From the NCBI RefSeq assembly GCF_025821625.1, contig NZ_JACKSH010000151.1, positions 1 to 63,225 of the forward strand: a stretch of 63,225 bases of DNA, in the 5' to 3' direction. Every line of letters starts with the position of its first letter. Position 1 is the first letter of the stretch. This DNA is from Mycolicibacterium pyrenivorans. GTDB taxonomy: Bacteria; Actinomycetota; Actinomycetes; Mycobacteriales; Mycobacteriaceae. Positions 29,075-40,724 of the stretch are shown piece after piece. The position numbers and the translations under genes were made by a program. The notes under the pieces are model-generated. The model saw only the letters and a program-made list of their open reading frames with translations, did no database searches and was not told where the DNA came from.

Positions 29075-29905
29075 GTGACCTCGCAAGATCAGCCTGCCCA
29101 GTTCGTCCTGGTGGAGCGACCGCGCCCCAATGTCGCGCTGGTCACGCTCAACCGGCCAGAGCGGATGAACTCGATGGCCTTCGACGTGATGGTGCCGCTC
29201 AAGAAGGTTCTCGACGAGTTGAACCACGACAACGCGGTGCGCGCCATCGTCCTGACCGGCGCGGGGCGCGGATTCTCGTCGGGTGCCGATCACAAATCCG
29301 CCGGTTCGGTGCCCCACGTCGACGGCCTGACCAGGGCGACCTTCGCGCTGCGCTCCATGGAGGTGCTCGACGACGTCATCCTCGCGCTGCGCAGGATGCA
29401 CCAGCCGGTCATCGCGGCGGTCAACGGAGCGGCCATCGGCGGGGGACTGTGTCTGGCGCTCGCCTGCGACATCCGCGTCGCCGCGGCCGACGCCTACTTC
29501 CGGGCGGCGGGCATCAACAACGGTCTGACCGCGAGTGAGTTGGGTCTCTCCTTTCTGCTGCCGCGGGCCATCGGCACGTCGCGGGCCTTCGAGTTGATGC
29601 TGACCGGGCGTGACGTGGCCGCCGAGGAAGCCGAACGGATCGGGCTGGTGTCGCGCGCGGTCGAGCGCACCGAGCTGCTCGACGTTTGCTTCGACATGGC
29701 CGAGCGGATCGCCTCGTTCTCCCGGCCGGGTATCGAGTTGACCAAACGCACACTGTGGAGTGGACTGGACGCCACTAGCCTGGAAGGGCACATGCAGGCC
29801 GAGGGTCTGGGACAGCTTTACGTTCGTTTGCTCACCGGCAACTTCGAAGAAGCGGTCGCAGCGCGCGCTCAACAACGCGCCCCGGTCTTCACCGACGACA
29901 AGTAG
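29075..29905 (+). CDS. echA12: Enoyl-CoA hydratase/isomerase family protein
   Basis: A 276-residue crotonase-fold enzyme. The oxyanion-hole segments are visible as GRGFSSGADHKS near residue 69 and NGAAIGGGLCLALACDIRVA near 118. The usual catalytic glutamate region reads LTASELGLSFLLPRAIG. By position it is echA12 (Rv1472). It could act in fatty acid beta-oxidation, but crotonase paralogues are numerous and the substrate cannot be assigned. The start is GTG 29075. The ABC-F gene follows 15 bp later on the same strand. Confidence 0.9.
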   Translation: MTSQDQPAQFVLVERPRPNVALVTLNRPERMNSMAFDVMVPLKKVLDELNHDNAVRAIVLTGAGRGFSSGADHKSAGSVPHVDGLTRATFALRSMEVLDDVILALRRMHQPVIAAVNGAAIGGGLCLALACDIRVAAADAYFRAAGINNGLTASELGLSFLLPRAIGTSRAFELMLTGRDVAAEEAERIGLVSRAVERTELLDVCFDMAERIASFSRPGIELTKRTLWSGLDATSLEGHMQAEGLGQLYVRLLTGNFEEAVAARAQQRAPVFTDDK

Positions 29906-29920
29906 GTAGGAGAGGCGAGC

Positions 29921-31558
29921 GTGATCACCGCAACGGACCTCGAGGTCCGCGCCGGGGCGCGCACATTGCTCTCGGTCGAGGGCTCCGCGCTGCGCGTGCA
30001 GCCAGGCGACCGCATCGGCCTGGTCGGCCGCAACGGCGCAGGCAAGACCACGACGATGCGCATTCTCGCCGGTGAGGGCGAGCCGTACGCGGGCTCCGTC
30101 ACCCGGACCGGTGAGATCGGTTACCTGCCACAGGATCCCAGGGAAGGTGATCTCGACATGCTGGCCCGCGACCGGGTGCTCTCGGCGCGTGGCCTCGACA
30201 CCTTGCTGACCGACCTGGAGAAGCAGCAGGTCCTGATGGCGGAGGTGGCCGACGACGCCGCCCGCGACAAGGCCGTGCGTCGTTACGGTCAGCTCGAGGA
30301 GAGGTTCGCCGCCCTCGGCGGTTACGCCGCGGAGAGCGACGCGGGCCGTATCTGTGCGAGCCTCGGTCTGCCCGACCGGGTTCTCACCCAGCCCCTTCGG
30401 ACCCTTTCCGGCGGCCAGCGCCGACGGGTGGAGTTGGCGCGCATCCTGTTCGCCGCCAGCGAGGGCGGGGCAGGCGGAGCCAGTTCCAGCACCACGCTGC
30501 TGCTCGACGAACCCACCAACCACCTGGATGCCGACTCGATCGGCTGGCTGCGCACCTTCCTGCAGAACCACACCGGCGGCCTCGTGGTCATCAGTCACAA
30601 TGTCGAACTCCTCGCCGACGTGGTCAACCGGGTGTGGTTCCTCGACGCCGTCCGCGGCGAAGTCGACGTCTACAACATGGGGTGGCACAAGTACCTGGAC
30701 GCCCGCGCCACCGACGAACAGCGGCGCCGCCGCGAGCGGGCCAACGCCGAACGCAAGGCCACGGCGCTGCGTTCGCAGGCCGCCAAGATGGGTGCCAAGG
30801 CCACCAAAGCCGTTGCCGCCCAGAATATGCTGCGACGCGCAGACCGTATGCTGGCGTCCCTGGACGACGAGCGGGTGGCCGACAAGGTGGCCAGGATCAA
30901 GTTCCCGACGCCCGCGCCCTGTGGGCGAACCCCGTTGGTCGCCAAGGGGTTGACGAAGATGTACGGGTCACTGGAGGTGTTCAGCGGCGTCGACCTCGCG
31001 ATCGACCGCGGGTCGCGCGTGGTGGTGCTCGGACTCAACGGCGCGGGAAAGACGACGCTGCTTCGGCTGCTCGCCGGAACCGAGATCCCCGATGCCGGCG
31101 GCCTGGAGCCCGGGCATGGTTGCAAGATCGGCTACTTCGCCCAGGAGCACGACACCCTCGACAACAACGCGACGGTCTGGGAGAACATCCGGCACGCCGC
31201 CCCTGACACCGGTGAGCAGGAGCTTCGTGGCTTGCTCGGCGCGTTCATGTTCACGGGTGCCCAGCTCGACCAGCCTGCGGGCACCCTGTCGGGTGGCGAG
31301 AAGACGCGGCTGGCACTGGCCGGGCTCGTCGCCTCGACGGCCAACGTGCTGCTGCTCGACGAGCCGACGAACAACCTCGACCCCGCGTCGCGGGAACAGG
31401 TCCTCGACGCACTGCGCAGCTATCTGGGGGCGGTGGTCCTGGTGACTCACGATCCCGGGGCGGCCGAGGCGCTGGATCCGCAGCGGGTCGTGCTGCTGCC
31501 CGACGGCACCGAGGACTTCTGGTCCAACGACTACCGCGACCTCATCGAACTCGCCTGA
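29921..31558 (+). CDS. ABC-F family ATPase (ribosome-associated type)
   Basis: A 545-residue protein with two ABC domains and no membrane segments, the hallmark of ABC-F translation factors. The first Walker A is GLVGRNGAGKTTTMRIL with signature LSGGQRRRVELARIL; the second is VLGLNGAGKTTLLRLL with signature LSGGEKTRLALAGL. Both Walker B motifs (LLLDEPTNHLD and LLLDEPTNNLD) are intact. The inter-domain linker is basic and helical (RRRERANAERKATALRSQ). Rv1473 annotations call it a macrolide transporter, but a soluble ABC-F is more likely to act on the ribosome. The start GTG 29921 has TAGGAGAGG upstream. Whether it confers antibiotic protection is unknown. Confidence 0.92.
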   Translation: MITATDLEVRAGARTLLSVEGSALRVQPGDRIGLVGRNGAGKTTTMRILAGEGEPYAGSVTRTGEIGYLPQDPREGDLDMLARDRVLSARGLDTLLTDLEKQQVLMAEVADDAARDKAVRRYGQLEERFAALGGYAAESDAGRICASLGLPDRVLTQPLRTLSGGQRRRVELARILFAASEGGAGGASSSTTLLLDEPTNHLDADSIGWLRTFLQNHTGGLVVISHNVELLADVVNRVWFLDAVRGEVDVYNMGWHKYLDARATDEQRRRRERANAERKATALRSQAAKMGAKATKAVAAQNMLRRADRMLASLDDERVADKVARIKFPTPAPCGRTPLVAKGLTKMYGSLEVFSGVDLAIDRGSRVVVLGLNGAGKTTLLRLLAGTEIPDAGGLEPGHGCKIGYFAQEHDTLDNNATVWENIRHAAPDTGEQELRGLLGAFMFTGAQLDQPAGTLSGGEKTRLALAGLVASTANVLLLDEPTNNLDPASREQVLDALRSYLGAVVLVTHDPGAAEALDPQRVVLLPDGTEDFWSNDYRDLIELA

Positions 31559-31655
31559 TCCGCGGGGTCGCGCGAAACACTTCTTACGAATTCGGCTTCG
31601 GCCGTGTCAACGGTTCCTGCGCGGGGTATGCCACCGTGACCAAGCGCGGGGAGGC

Positions 31656-31693
31656 GTCGATGAAGAAAGACAGTGTCGATGAAGAAAGACAAT
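31656..31693 (+). repeat. 19-bp tandem duplication over a translation start
   Basis: GTCGATGAAGAAAGACA occurs at 31656-31672 and 31675-31691; the 19-bp units are identical at 18 of 19 positions. Both copies contain ATGAAGAAAGAC. The upstream ATG (31660) has the GGGAGG ribosome site but reads only 11 codons to TAA 31693-31695. The downstream ATG (31679) opens the real gene. Confidence 0.9.
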
Positions 31694-31867
31694 AAGGACC
31701 GGGACCAGTTGGTCAGCGAACTGCGCAACGAGTACGAGCGCGGGGCGAGCATCCGCTCACTGGTGGCATCGACCGGTCATTCGTACGGTTCGATCCACAG
31801 CATGCTGCGCGAGGCCGGCGCGGCGATGCGCAGCCGCGGCGGCCCCAACCACCGCGGCCGGCGCTGA
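31679..31867 (+). CDS. Small helix-turn-helix protein (Rv1473A-like)
   Basis: A 62-residue basic protein: a charged N-terminus (MKKDNKDRDQLVSELRNEYERG), then SIRSLVASTGHSYGSIHSMLREAG, an HTH-like segment, and the tail MRSRGGPNHRGRR. It resembles the small HTH protein conserved beside this ABC-F gene in mycobacteria. The start is ambiguous because of the 19-bp duplication: ATG 31679 is in frame but lies 20 bases past the best ribosome site, and GTG 31673 would add two residues. It ends 4 bp before the convergent acnR stop. Its DNA target is unknown. Confidence 0.75.
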   Translation: MKKDNKDRDQLVSELRNEYERGASIRSLVASTGHSYGSIHSMLREAGAAMRSRGGPNHRGRR

Positions 31868-31871
31868 GGCC

Positions 31872-32435
31872 TCACCGCTGCCGCACCGACGCCTCGACGA
31901 GGTCCAGTACCGCACTGAGCCTTTCGGGGTCATCGCCGGACGCCAGCCGTGCCACCAGGCCGTCGAGGACGAGCTCGAGATAGGTGCGCAGCACTTCGTC
32001 GGGCACGTCGTCGCGCAGCCGGCCTGCCTGCTTCTGACGGCGCAGTCGTTCGGTGGTGGCTGCTGACAGCTCCGCCGAGCGTTCGGCCCAGCCCTTGCTG
32101 AATGCGGGGTCGTTGCGCAGCTTGCGCGCGATCTCCAACCGGGTCGACAGCCAGTCGAATTGATCCGGGGCTGCCAGCATTTCACGCATCACCTGGATCA
32201 GGCCCTCGCGTGTCGCGACGTCGGCCATCCGTTCCGCGTCCTCACGCGCCAGTTCGAAGAACAGCGTGTCCTTGTCGCGGAAATGATGGAAGATCGCGCC
32301 GCGCGAGAGCCCGATCGTCTGCTCGAGGCGCCGAACGGTGGCCCGGTCGTAGCCGTGCTCGGCGAAGCAGCGCCGGGCGCCGTCGAGGATCTGGCGACGA
32401 CGCGCCGCCAGATGATCGTCGGTTACCCGTGGCAC
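31872..32435 (-). CDS. acnR: TetR-family aconitase repressor
   Basis: A 187-residue TetR-type protein with HTH YDRATVRRLEQTIGLSRGAIFHHFRDKDTLF (residues about 29-60) and a C-terminal helical domain. It starts 4 bp after the acn stop on the same strand, the arrangement of acn-acnR in Corynebacterium glutamicum, where AcnR represses acn. The palindromes upstream of acn (35329-35355) match the AcnR half-site pattern, so feedback control of acn and itself is likely. It corresponds to Rv1474c. Confidence 0.9.
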   Translation of the reverse strand: MPRVTDDHLAARRRQILDGARRCFAEHGYDRATVRRLEQTIGLSRGAIFHHFRDKDTLFFELAREDAERMADVATREGLIQVMREMLAAPDQFDWLSTRLEIARKLRNDPAFSKGWAERSAELSAATTERLRRQKQAGRLRDDVPDEVLRTYLELVLDGLVARLASGDDPERLSAVLDLVEASVRQR

Positions 32436-32439
32436 CTTC

Positions 32440-35376
<2,937 letters not shown>

Positions 35377-35426
35377 TCAGTCTTGTCTCCGCGCGCCCGT
35401 GGTGCCACCCGGGTGGGGTACCCACG

Positions 35427-36005
35427 ATGTACCGTGCTGCTGTGACCGGACCGCACACCGTCCCTCTCTGGGGCCCTCTCCGGGTCCCGATCCTGCCGTC
35501 GTACGTCCCGCCGGAGATCGACATGACGCAGGTGAAATCCGACGTGGCCGACGACGGGGTCAGCGTGCCGCCTGCCCAGCAGGCCACCGTGCCCGCGCTG
35601 CGCCAGGTCGTCGAGGACGCCCGCGGCGACGGTATCGATCTGAAGATCGTCGTCATCGACGTCAACCCGCCGATCGAGACCCCGCTGCGTGACATCGCGA
35701 CCGAGGTGGGGCAGGCGAACCCGGGGGCCACGGTGCTGGCGCTGAGTCCGACGTTCGCGGGCACCTACAGTCCGGCGTTCGATCGGGTGACGCTGGAAGC
35801 CGGCCAGGATCTCGCCAGGACGGGCGATCCGGTGCAGTCGTCGAAGAATTTCGTCGGCGAGTTGACGACCCCGCACTTTCCCTGGACGCCATTCACCATT
35901 GTCGTTGTTTTAGTGGTCGCTCTCGCGGCCGTTGGGGCCCGATTGCTGCAGATACGAAGCAAACGCGCAACCGTTTCGGGCACGGCGTCCACCAGCTCCG
36001 ATTGA
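35427..36005 (+). CDS. Rv1476-like membrane-anchored protein
   Basis: A protein of up to 192 residues with a soluble N-terminal domain and one hydrophobic helix near the C-terminus (FTIVVVLVVALAAVGARLL, about residues 155-173), followed by a basic tail. The domain reads LKIVVIDVNPPIETPLRDIATEVGQ and resembles a small alpha/beta fold. No enzymatic motif was recognised. It is conserved beside ripA in mycobacteria, which suggests an envelope role, but this is inference. ATG 35427 and GTG 35442 are both possible starts; the second gives 187 residues, closer to the length I recall. Two mutually exclusive hairpins lie just before it. Confidence 0.75.
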   Translation: MYRAAVTGPHTVPLWGPLRVPILPSYVPPEIDMTQVKSDVADDGVSVPPAQQATVPALRQVVEDARGDGIDLKIVVIDVNPPIETPLRDIATEVGQANPGATVLALSPTFAGTYSPAFDRVTLEAGQDLARTGDPVQSSKNFVGELTTPHFPWTPFTIVVVLVVALAAVGARLLQIRSKRATVSGTASTSSD

Positions 36006-36030
36006 GGGATTGCCGCCACTCGCGCAAATT

Positions 36031-36078
36031 CAAACATCACTGTTTGATAACACCGATTGCAATTACATTGTTGTAATT
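36031..36078. promoter_or_regulatory. Two AT-rich palindromes upstream of ripA
   Basis: CAAACA-TCAC-TGTTTG (36031-36046) and AATTACA-TTGT-TGTAATT (36061-36078) are both perfect inverted repeats with 4-base centres. TGTGAC follows at 36079 and recurs at 36106 and 36152. This half-site resembles the MtrA motif as I recall it (GTCACA on the other strand). The cluster sits 70-190 bp before ripA. Confidence 0.45.
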
Positions 36079-36223
36079 TGTGACTAAAGTTTCCTTAGCG
36101 TCAGATGTGACGTACGGTGCAATCGGGGCCTGATGTTGCGGATGTGCTTAATGTGACTTCTGAGCTGAGGCGCCCGAGAATGTGCCGACACGTTCGCGTG
36201 GAGCCTTAGGAGATTTGAGTCGA

Positions 36224-37651
36224 ATGAGACGCATCCCTGGCGGCGCCTCCGCTTCGCGGCTGTGCGCGGTGTCCCTGGCGTTCGGCATGGTGATGACGAC
36301 GCCGCACCTCGCCCAAGCGGAACCCGCCAATCCCGACACGCTGGCGACGCTGGTGACCACGGTCGCCAATGTCAACCAGAAACTGCAGGATCTCGGGGCC
36401 GCGATCCAGACCCAACAGGAGAGCGTGAACAAGGCGATCCTGGATGTGAAGACCGCGCGCGACGACGCGGCGGCCGCCCAGAAGGAGGTAGACGCCAGCG
36501 CGCTGCGCGTCAAGGACGCCAACACCGCGATCGCCGCCGCCCAGCAGCGGTTCGACAAGTTCGCCGCCGCGATGTACGTCAGCGGGCCGTCGAGTTCGTA
36601 CCTGACCGCGTCGGATCCGGTGGACATCCTCAACACCGCCGCCGCCGGGCAGACGCTGTCCATCAGTTCCCAGCAGGTGATCGCGAACCTCCAACGTGCC
36701 CGCACCGAGCAGGTCAACAAGGAGTCGGCCGCCAGGCTGGCCAAGCAGCAGGCCGATGAGGCGGTCAAGGCCGCCGAGGCCAGCCAGCAGACCGCGGTGT
36801 CGGCACTGGCCGAAGCGCAGCAGACGTTCAAAGCGCAGCAGGTCGAGCTCGACCGGCTGGCCAGCGAGCGGGCGACCGCCCAGGCCAAGCTGGCTCAGGC
36901 ACGTACCCTGGCCGCCGCCGCGGGCGGGCAGGCCCAGGCTCCCGCGGGCGCCCCGGCTCAGCCTGCGGCCGCCCCTGGCGGCACTGCCGGCTCGGGCCGT
37001 GGCCCCCAGGCCGACTGGGATGTCGACCCGTCCACCGGAAACCGGGACACCGCCTGGGACATGACCCTGCCCCAGATCCCGAGCGCCTTCGTCAGCGGCG
37101 ATCCGATCCAGATCATCAACGCGGTGATCAAGATCATCACGACGTCCTACGAGGTCACCGCCAACCTGGGCCGCAAGTTCCTGCAGAGTATCGGGCTGCT
37201 TCCGACCCCGACGGGTGTCACCAACGGCGCGATCCCCGCGGTGGCCGGTCCGCAGGCCACCGAGTTCGTGATCAAACGCGGTATGTCGCAACTGGGTGTG
37301 CCGTACTCGTGGGGCGGCGGCAACGCCGCAGGACCGAGCCGTGGCATCGACCAGGGTGCGGGCACCGTCGGGTTCGACTGCTCGGGCCTGATGCTCTACA
37401 TGTTCGCCGGCGTGGGCATCAAGCTCGACCACTACTCCGGGTCCCAGTACAACGCGGGCCGCAAGGTGCCGTCGTCGCAGATGCGCCGCGGCGACATGAT
37501 CTTCTACGGCCCCAACGCCAGTCAGCACGTCGCGATGTACCTCGGAAACGGGCAGATGCTCGAGGCGCCCTACACGGGCTCGGTGGTCAAGATCTCGCCG
37601 GTGCGCACCAGCGGTATGACGCCGTTCGTCACCCGAATGATCGAGTGGTGA
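36224..37651 (+). CDS. ripA: Peptidoglycan endopeptidase RipA
   Basis: Secreted D,L-endopeptidase that cleaves peptide stems at the septum for daughter-cell separation. The 475-residue precursor has a signal peptide ending near AQAEPA, a long coiled-coil (about residues 35-230) that holds the enzyme inactive, an alanine/proline-rich linker, and a C-terminal NlpC/P60 domain. That domain carries YSWGGGNAAGPSRG, nucleophile Cys386 in GFDCSGL, and the histidine in SQHVAMYLGNG. ATG 36224 gives MRRIPGG, like the M. tuberculosis N-terminus; AGGAG lies 12 bases upstream, so TTG 36215 is an alternative. Its stop overlaps the ripB start. Confidence 0.95.
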   Translation: MRRIPGGASASRLCAVSLAFGMVMTTPHLAQAEPANPDTLATLVTTVANVNQKLQDLGAAIQTQQESVNKAILDVKTARDDAAAAQKEVDASALRVKDANTAIAAAQQRFDKFAAAMYVSGPSSSYLTASDPVDILNTAAAGQTLSISSQQVIANLQRARTEQVNKESAARLAKQQADEAVKAAEASQQTAVSALAEAQQTFKAQQVELDRLASERATAQAKLAQARTLAAAAGGQAQAPAGAPAQPAAAPGGTAGSGRGPQADWDVDPSTGNRDTAWDMTLPQIPSAFVSGDPIQIINAVIKIITTSYEVTANLGRKFLQSIGLLPTPTGVTNGAIPAVAGPQATEFVIKRGMSQLGVPYSWGGGNAAGPSRGIDQGAGTVGFDCSGLMLYMFAGVGIKLDHYSGSQYNAGRKVPSSQMRRGDMIFYGPNASQHVAMYLGNGQMLEAPYTGSVVKISPVRTSGMTPFVTRMIEW

Positions 37652-38340
37652 TCGCTCTGCGCCGCATCGTCTTCGTCCTGATCGCCACCGGCTCACTGCT
37701 GCTCGGGCTGGTCGCCCCAGCCTCTGCGCAGCCTGCCGAAGGGCAGTGGGATCCAACGCTTCCCAAGCTTCTCAGCGCAGGTGCGCCCGGTGATCCGCTG
37801 GCCATCGCCAACGCCTCCCTGGCCGCCACCGCCCAGGCCACGCAGGTCACCATGAACCTCGGTCGCAAGTTCCTGCAGACCATCGGGCTGGCCCCGGCAG
37901 ACGCGCCGGCCACCGTGGCGCCGGGACTGGTCCGCGGGCCGGCGGCCATCGAGTACGTGATCCGGCGCGGTGGGTCCCAGATCGGCACCCCGTACTCCTG
38001 GGGTGGCGGCAAGCCCACCGGGCCGAGCACGGGCGTCGACTCCGGCGCCAACACCGTCGGCTACGACTGCTCCGGTTTCACGCAGTTCTCTTTCGCGGGA
38101 GTCGGCGTACTGATCCCGAAGTACTCCGGCGACCAGTACAACACCGGCCGCAAGGTTCCCACGTCGCAGGCCAAGCGAGGGGACCTCCTGTTCTGGGGTC
38201 CCGGGGGCACCCAGCACGTCGCGATCTATCTGGGCGGCGGCAAGATGCTCGAATCGGCGAGCAGCGCAGGCAAGGTCACCGTCAGTCCGCTGCGCACCTC
38301 GGGTCTGCAGCCGTACGTGGCGCGGATTATCGAATCCTGA
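37648..38340 (+). CDS. ripB: Peptidoglycan endopeptidase RipB
   Basis: A 230-residue secreted NlpC/P60 hydrolase, essentially RipA without the inhibitory coiled coil. It has a signal peptide (VFVLIATGSLLLGLVAPASAQPA), a short linker, then the catalytic domain with TPYSWGGGKPTGPSTG, Cys141 in GYDCSGF and the histidine in TQHVAIYLGGG. The linker segment NLGRKFLQTIGL is repeated from RipA (NLGRKFLQSIGL), pointing to an old duplication. Start GTG 37648 overlaps the ripA stop (GTGA), so the two hydrolases are coupled. Confidence 0.95.
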   Translation: MIALRRIVFVLIATGSLLLGLVAPASAQPAEGQWDPTLPKLLSAGAPGDPLAIANASLAATAQATQVTMNLGRKFLQTIGLAPADAPATVAPGLVRGPAAIEYVIRRGGSQIGTPYSWGGGKPTGPSTGVDSGANTVGYDCSGFTQFSFAGVGVLIPKYSGDQYNTGRKVPTSQAKRGDLLFWGPGGTQHVAIYLGGGKMLESASSAGKVTVSPLRTSGLQPYVARIIES

Positions 38341-38514
38341 GTGTTGCCTGAGTTAAACCTGAGCACCAGTGGTGAATACCGCTGCGCAGCGCCGCTCACC
38401 CCGGGCAACGTCGACGGATTTCGAACCAACTGGAATAGTTGACGGCGAGCGCGTGGCCAGAACCGGCCCGCGCCGCACGGACCAGCATGTACTGCGCATG
38501 TGGAAGGAACATTG

Positions 38515-39684
38515 ATGACCTCACCGAGTGGGCCGCCGCAGGGCGCTGGAGGATTTCCCGGGCAGGCGCCGGCACAGGGCTACTCCGCAGGTGCGCACGC
38601 CGCCTCGGGTTCTTCGGCCCCGGGGGCGTCGGGTTCTGCGCTGTCCAACGGCGGTCTGCAGCAGGAGGTGCACACCCTCGAGCGCGCGATCTTCGAGGTC
38701 AAGCGGATCATCGTCGGCCAGGACCTGCTCGTCGAGCGCATGCTGGTCGGCCTGCTGGCCAAGGGCCACGTACTCCTCGAGGGTGTTCCCGGCGTGGCCA
38801 AGACCCTGGCGGTGGAGACGTTCGCCAAGGTCGTCGGCGGAACCTTCGCCCGTATCCAGTTCACCCCGGACCTGGTTCCCACCGACATCGTCGGCACCCG
38901 CATCTACCGGGCGGGCAAGGAGGAGTTCGACATCGAGCTCGGCCCGGTGGTGGTGAACTTCCTGCTCGCCGACGAGATCAACCGCGCCCCGGCGAAGGTG
39001 CAGTCGGCGCTGCTCGAGGTGATGGCCGAGCGCAAGATCTCCATCGGCGGCAAGACGTTCCCGTTGCCCAGCCCGTTCCTGGTCATGGCGACGCAGAACC
39101 CCATCGAGCAGGAGGGCGTGTACCAGCTGCCGGAAGCCCAGCGCGACCGCTTCCTGTTCAAGCTGAACGTCGACTACCCGACGCCCGAGGAAGAGCGCGA
39201 GATCATCTACCGGATGGGTGTGAAGCCGCCGGAGCCCAAGGCGATTCTCAACACCGGCGATCTGCTGCGACTGCAGGAGGTGGCGGCGAACAACTTCGTC
39301 CATCACGCCCTGGTCGACTATGTGGTGCGGATCGTCACCGCCACCCGCGAGCCCGAGAAGTTCGGGATGCCCGATGCCAAGGCGTGGATCGCCTACGGTG
39401 CCTCCCCGCGTGCGTCGCTCGGCATCATCGCCGCGTCCCGTGCACTGGCTTTGGTGCGCGGCCGCGACTACGTGATCCCGCAGGATGTCGTCGAGGTCAT
39501 CCCCGACGTGCTGCGGCACCGCCTGGTGCTGACCTACGACGCGCTGGCCGACGAGATCTCGTCCGACACCGTCGTCAACCGCATCATGCAGACGGTGGCG
39601 CTGCCTCAGGTGAACGCGATTCCGCAGCAAGGTCATTCGGTTCCGCCCGTCCCGGCCGCCTCGGCCGCGGCCGGCGGTCGCTGA
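38515..39684 (+). CDS. moxR1: MoxR-family AAA+ ATPase
   Basis: A 389-residue AAA+ chaperone-like ATPase. After a low-complexity Gly/Ala/Pro N-terminus of about 55 residues come Walker A HVLLEGVPGVAKTLAVE, Walker B FLLADEINRAPAKVQSALLE, sensor-1 LVMATQNPIEQEGVY and the lid domain. The start is ATG 38515 with GGAAGGA upstream; the frame is open a little earlier at 38500. It heads the moxR-DUF58-VWA set, in which MoxR is thought to activate or insert metal into the VWA partners. It is the Rv1479 equivalent. Confidence 0.94.
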   Translation: MTSPSGPPQGAGGFPGQAPAQGYSAGAHAASGSSAPGASGSALSNGGLQQEVHTLERAIFEVKRIIVGQDLLVERMLVGLLAKGHVLLEGVPGVAKTLAVETFAKVVGGTFARIQFTPDLVPTDIVGTRIYRAGKEEFDIELGPVVVNFLLADEINRAPAKVQSALLEVMAERKISIGGKTFPLPSPFLVMATQNPIEQEGVYQLPEAQRDRFLFKLNVDYPTPEEEREIIYRMGVKPPEPKAILNTGDLLRLQEVAANNFVHHALVDYVVRIVTATREPEKFGMPDAKAWIAYGASPRASLGIIAASRALALVRGRDYVIPQDVVEVIPDVLRHRLVLTYDALADEISSDTVVNRIMQTVALPQVNAIPQQGHSVPPVPAASAAAGGR

Positions 39685-39703
39685 CCCGGTAAGTGCTGAC
39701 TAA

Positions 39704-40675
39704 GTGACTGCTCCGTCAGATCCCACAGACGCCAAACGATCCAGCCGCACGGTCGACCTGCCGTCGATGAAGCGCGGGGAGATCCGTGACCCCGCGCTGA
39801 CCGCGGCGCTGCGCAAGCTCGAGTTGACGGTTCGGCGGAAGCTGGACGGCGTGCTGCACGGCGATCATCTCGGGTTGCTGCCCGGCCCGGGATCGGAGCC
39901 AGGGGAGTCGCGGATCTACCAGCCCGGCGACGATGTTCGCCGGATGGACTGGTCGGTCACCGCCCGTACCACCCATCCGCACGTGCGGCAGATGATCGCC
40001 GACCGTGAGTTGGAGACCTGGCTGGTGGTCGACATGTCGGCCAGCCTCGACTTCGGCACGGCCGGATGCGAGAAGCGCGACCTCGCCGTGGCCGCTGCCG
40101 CGTCGATCGCGTTCCTCAACAGCGGCGGCGGCAACCGGATCGGCGCGATCATCTCCAACGGCGAGACCACCCGTCGGGTGCCTGCGCTGTCGGGCCGGAT
40201 GCACGAGCAGGAGTTGCTCCGCGCGATCGCGACCACCCCGCGGGCGCCGGTCGGGGTCCGCGGCGACCTGGCCGCGGCGATCGACTCGCTGCGCAGGCCC
40301 GAGCGGCGCCGCGGCATGGCGGTCATCATCAGCGACTTCCTCGGCCCGATCAACTGGATGCGGCCGCTGCGGGCCATCGCCGGGCGGCACGAGGTCCTCG
40401 GCATCGAGATCCTCGACCCGCGGGACATCGAGTTGCCGACCATCGGAGACGTCGTCCTGCAGGACACCGAGACCGGTCGCACCCGCGAGTTCACCATCGA
40501 CGAGCAGTTGCGCACTGATTTCGAGAAGGCCGCCGCCGCGCACCGGGCAGAGGTGGCGCGCACGCTGCGGCGCTGCGACGCGCCGCTGCTGAGCCTGCGC
40601 ACCGACCGGGACTGGATCGCCGACGTGGTCAGGTTCGTCGCGAGTCGGCGCCGTGGCGCGCTGGCCGGGCGATGA
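39704..40675 (+). CDS. DUF58 domain protein of the MoxR cluster
   Basis: A 323-residue cytosolic protein with the DUF58 signature ESRIYQPGDDVRRMDWSVTARTTHPHVRQ near residue 65, then a VWA-like half with WLVVDMSASLDFGTAG (MIDAS-type DxSxS) and VIISDFLGPI. The start GTG 39704 follows moxR by 19 bp. DUF58 proteins accompany MoxR ATPases and VWA membrane proteins in a conserved trio whose exact client is not established; a role in envelope or stress functions is inferred from the ripAB neighbourhood. Rv1480 equivalent. Confidence 0.9.
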   Translation: MTAPSDPTDAKRSSRTVDLPSMKRGEIRDPALTAALRKLELTVRRKLDGVLHGDHLGLLPGPGSEPGESRIYQPGDDVRRMDWSVTARTTHPHVRQMIADRELETWLVVDMSASLDFGTAGCEKRDLAVAAAASIAFLNSGGGNRIGAIISNGETTRRVPALSGRMHEQELLRAIATTPRAPVGVRGDLAAAIDSLRRPERRRGMAVIISDFLGPINWMRPLRAIAGRHEVLGIEILDPRDIELPTIGDVVLQDTETGRTREFTIDEQLRTDFEKAAAAHRAEVARTLRRCDAPLLSLRTDRDWIADVVRFVASRRRGALAGR

Positions 40676-40724
40676 GCAGATAACCAAGTCAAGGCACGGA
40701 CAACAACGAAATGACAAGTAGCAC

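Noticed and set aside
35922..36223. Cyclic-di-AMP (ydaO-type) riboswitch before ripA
   Set aside because: Conserved ydaO core segments could not be found; only palindromes and TGTGAC repeats are present.
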